Part shown: piece after piece, positions 5,970-7,582 of the stretch | Layout of the letters: the number at the start of each line of letters is the position of its first letter | How positions within the stretch are numbered: position 1 is the stretch's first letter | DNA from: JAAERC01 sp965602655 | Lineage (GTDB): Bacteria; Zixibacteria; MSB-5A5; GN15; PGXB01 | Length of the DNA: 7,582 nucleotides | Direction of reading: 5' to 3' | Assembly (NCBI GenBank): GCA_965602655.1 | Contig: CBFCZE010000128.1 | Span: forward strand, 1-7,582 | Notes under the pieces: model-generated | What the model was told of the DNA's origin: nothing | What the model saw: only the letters and a program-made list of their open reading frames with translations | Database searches by the model: none | Position numbers and translations under genes: made by a program

Positions 5970-7519
5970 AGCTGGTTACAGCCGAAAAAATACGGGCGAT
6001 AGATACCGAGACTATCAACAATCGCGGTATTCCCGGACCGGAGTTGATGGAAAACGCCGGGCGGGGAATTGCCGAGAAAATCCGGGACAATATTCTTGGT
6101 GATCCGACGGATTCAAAAATTGCCGTTCTCTGTGGGAAGGGAAACAACGGCGGCGACGGATTTGTTATCGGTCGCTATCTTTTTGAGTATGGCTGCGATG
6201 TTACAATATTCCTGCCGGCACCATGCAAAAATCTTTCGAAAGATGCTCTTCTCAATTTTAATCGGGCCAAAGAGCTTGGTATAAAACTGATTGCCATCGA
6301 GGCCTGCGAACAGTTACCTGACAATTTAAAGGCCGATTATATTATCGATGCGGTCTTCGGCACCGGTTTTTCCGGCTCGCCACGCGGGCTTCTGTCGAAG
6401 TTTATTCAATATATCAATAATACAAATATTCCGGTTGTAGCGGTTGATTGCCCGTCGGGCCTGAATGTCGACAATGGCCGCTGCGAGGGTGAAGCGGTGC
6501 AGGCGGTGTACAGTTATCCTTTGGGGGCTTCAAAAATCGGGATGTACTACTCGCCCGGACGCGAAAAATGCGGGCAGATTGATGTTGTTCCGATTGGAAT
6601 TCCCGATGATGTCTGGGATAAATTTAATATCAAAGAAAATCTGATAACACCAGAGATGGTCGGCAATCTTTTGCCGAAGCGAAAGCCGGACGGTCATAAA
6701 GGCGATTTTGGCAAACTGTTTATTCTGGCCGGTTCGACCGGTTTGACCGGCGCCGCGACTCTGGCCGCAAAAGCTTCGGCCCGTTCGGGGTTGGGACTGG
6801 TAACGGTCGGTTGTCCGCAGACACTCAATTCAATAATAGAAGCCAAACTTACCGAACCGATGACCTATCCTTTGCCGGATGTCGGTAAAAAAGGTTTTCT
6901 GGCTAAGCGCGGCCTTGGTGAAATCAGAAAAAAGATGGCCGAAAACGACGCCGTAATAATTGGACCGGGAATTGGCACGCATCATGAGACCAGAGAGCTT
7001 GTTCAACGGCTGGTTTCCAAAATAGATAAACCGACTATAATTGACGCCGACGGCCTGAATGTTTTTGCCAAAAATCGCGAGGCGCTATTAAATGAACATC
7101 CAAAATTAGTCTTAACGCCGCACCCGGGCGAATTTAGGCGTTTGATCGATGAAGAGATACCGGAAGAATTAAACGATAGGTACAATCTGGTTCGCAAATA
7201 CGCCAAAAAATATAATTCGGTGATTGTTCTGAAAGGTTCGCCGACAATTATTGTCGATACTGATGAGCAGTTGTATCTCAATCCAACCGGTAATAATGGT
7301 ATGGCAACCGGCGGTACCGGCGATGTTCTCTCAGGTATTATTGGCTCATTTCTGGCACAGGATCTGAATCCGTTGGATAGTGCAGTAGTAGGGGTTTATA
7401 TTCACGGTCTCTGCGGTGATCTGGCAGTTGATGAGTATGGTGCAAGGTCGATGATTGCCGGCGATTTGATAGAATATCTGCCCGACACTTTCGCTCTTTT
7501 GGAAATATCTGAAGATTAG
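5966..7519 (+). CDS. nnr: Bifunctional NAD(P)H-hydrate epimerase / ADP-dependent NAD(P)H-hydrate dehydratase (YjeF type)
   Basis: A 517-residue metabolite-repair enzyme. The N-terminal half (about 1-215) is the YjeF_N epimerase that interconverts R and S forms of hydrated NAD(P)H, with Gly-Asn-Asn-Gly-Gly-Asp-Gly at 59-65, Asp128 in Asp-Ala-Val-Phe-Gly-Thr-Gly, and Asp-Cys-Pro-Ser-Gly-Leu-Asn at 161-167. The C-terminal half (about 225-510) is the ribokinase-like dehydratase that uses ADP to restore the S form to NAD(P)H, with His-Lys-Gly-Asp-Phe-Gly at 243-248, Gly-Pro-Gly-Ile-Gly at 332-336, Asp-Ala-Asp-Gly-Leu-Asn at 359-364, His-Pro-Gly-Glu-Phe at 385-389 and Gly-Gly-Thr-Gly-Asp at 448-452, whose Asp452 is the expected catalytic base. 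Both halves look complete, so both activities are likely. The ATG overlaps the lon stop by 4 bases and has only a purine-rich stretch in place of a clear ribosome site, which suggests translation by re-initiation after lon. Confidence 0.96.
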   Translation: MKLVTAEKIRAIDTETINNRGIPGPELMENAGRGIAEKIRDNILGDPTDSKIAVLCGKGNNGGDGFVIGRYLFEYGCDVTIFLPAPCKNLSKDALLNFNRAKELGIKLIAIEACEQLPDNLKADYIIDAVFGTGFSGSPRGLLSKFIQYINNTNIPVVAVDCPSGLNVDNGRCEGEAVQAVYSYPLGASKIGMYYSPGREKCGQIDVVPIGIPDDVWDKFNIKENLITPEMVGNLLPKRKPDGHKGDFGKLFILAGSTGLTGAATLAAKASARSGLGLVTVGCPQTLNSIIEAKLTEPMTYPLPDVGKKGFLAKRGLGEIRKKMAENDAVIIGPGIGTHHETRELVQRLVSKIDKPTIIDADGLNVFAKNREALLNEHPKLVLTPHPGEFRRLIDEEIPEELNDRYNLVRKYAKKYNSVIVLKGSPTIIVDTDEQLYLNPTGNNGMATGGTGDVLSGIIGSFLAQDLNPLDSAVVGVYIHGLCGDLAVDEYGARSMIAGDLIEYLPDTFALLEISED

Positions 7520-7537
7520 TTTACCAAATATTAGCAA

Positions 7538-7582
7538 ATGAAAATAATTATTATCGGCGGGACACGGTTTCTGGGGCGGTAT
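7538..7582 (+). CDS. NAD-dependent epimerase/dehydratase-like protein, N-terminal 15 codons only
   Basis: The frame opens with Met-Lys-Ile-Ile-Ile-Ile, a first beta strand, followed by Gly-Gly-Thr-Arg-Phe-Leu-Gly-Arg, the glycine-rich nucleotide-binding loop typical of extended short-chain dehydrogenase/reductase proteins annotated as NAD-dependent epimerases or dehydratases. It starts 18 bases after the nnr stop on the same strand, so it probably continues the operon. No clear ribosome site is visible in the short gap. The rest lies outside the window, so substrate and exact family cannot be given. Confidence 0.65.
   Translation, partial: MKIIIIGGTRFLGRY

Noticed and set aside
1595..7519. 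Frequent GGCCGG and GCCGG words across the plus-strand genes
   Set aside because: They fall mostly on Ala-Gly and Pro-type codons with GCC/CCG preference, so they reflect codon use rather than a repeat family.

Overview
The window reads as ordinary chromosome from a Gram-negative bacterium with moderate-to-low GC (low-to-mid 40s % by eye, not counted). The two minor prepilins point to a type IV pilus or related secretion apparatus, and hence a diderm. The lineage cannot be fixed from sequence alone. A deltaproteobacterial or FCB-type candidate phylum such as Zixibacteria would fit the mix of genes, but this is only a guess. No mobile element, tRNA, rRNA, CRISPR array or defence system is visible, and no wholly new system was recognised.

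Layout. Positions 1-1171 on the minus strand hold two tandem minor prepilin genes, pilV-like then pilW-like. The pilW-like gene runs off the left edge only a few codons before its expected end. Positions 1172-1594 are an AT-rich divergent intergenic region of 423 bp. It carries candidate promoters for both directions, a short CTGAC direct repeat next to the pilin-side candidate promoter, and a 7-bp-arm inverted repeat around the nfo-side -10 candidates. From 1595 to the right edge everything is on the plus strand and tightly packed: nfo (endonuclease IV), a divergent YchF/OLA1-family NTPase, lon (ATP-dependent protease, GTG start), nnr (bifunctional NAD(P)H-hydrate epimerase/dehydratase, overlapping lon by 4 bp), and the first 15 codons of a Rossmann-fold NAD-dependent epimerase/dehydratase-like protein.

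How the genes work together. Gaps of 34, 27, -4 and 18 bp suggest that the plus-strand genes are largely co-transcribed. Three of them deal with molecular damage: Nfo repairs abasic and oxidised DNA, Lon removes damaged proteins, and Nnr restores hydrated NAD(P)H. YchF-family proteins are linked to translation and the oxidative stress response in other bacteria, so the set reads as a damage-repair or maintenance cluster. The prepilins belong to a separate, divergently transcribed pilus locus continuing to the left. The points most worth a second look are the altered switch regions of the YchF-like protein, a perfect TATAAT eight bases before its start codon with no Shine-Dalgarno sequence, and the strongly basic tail of Lon.
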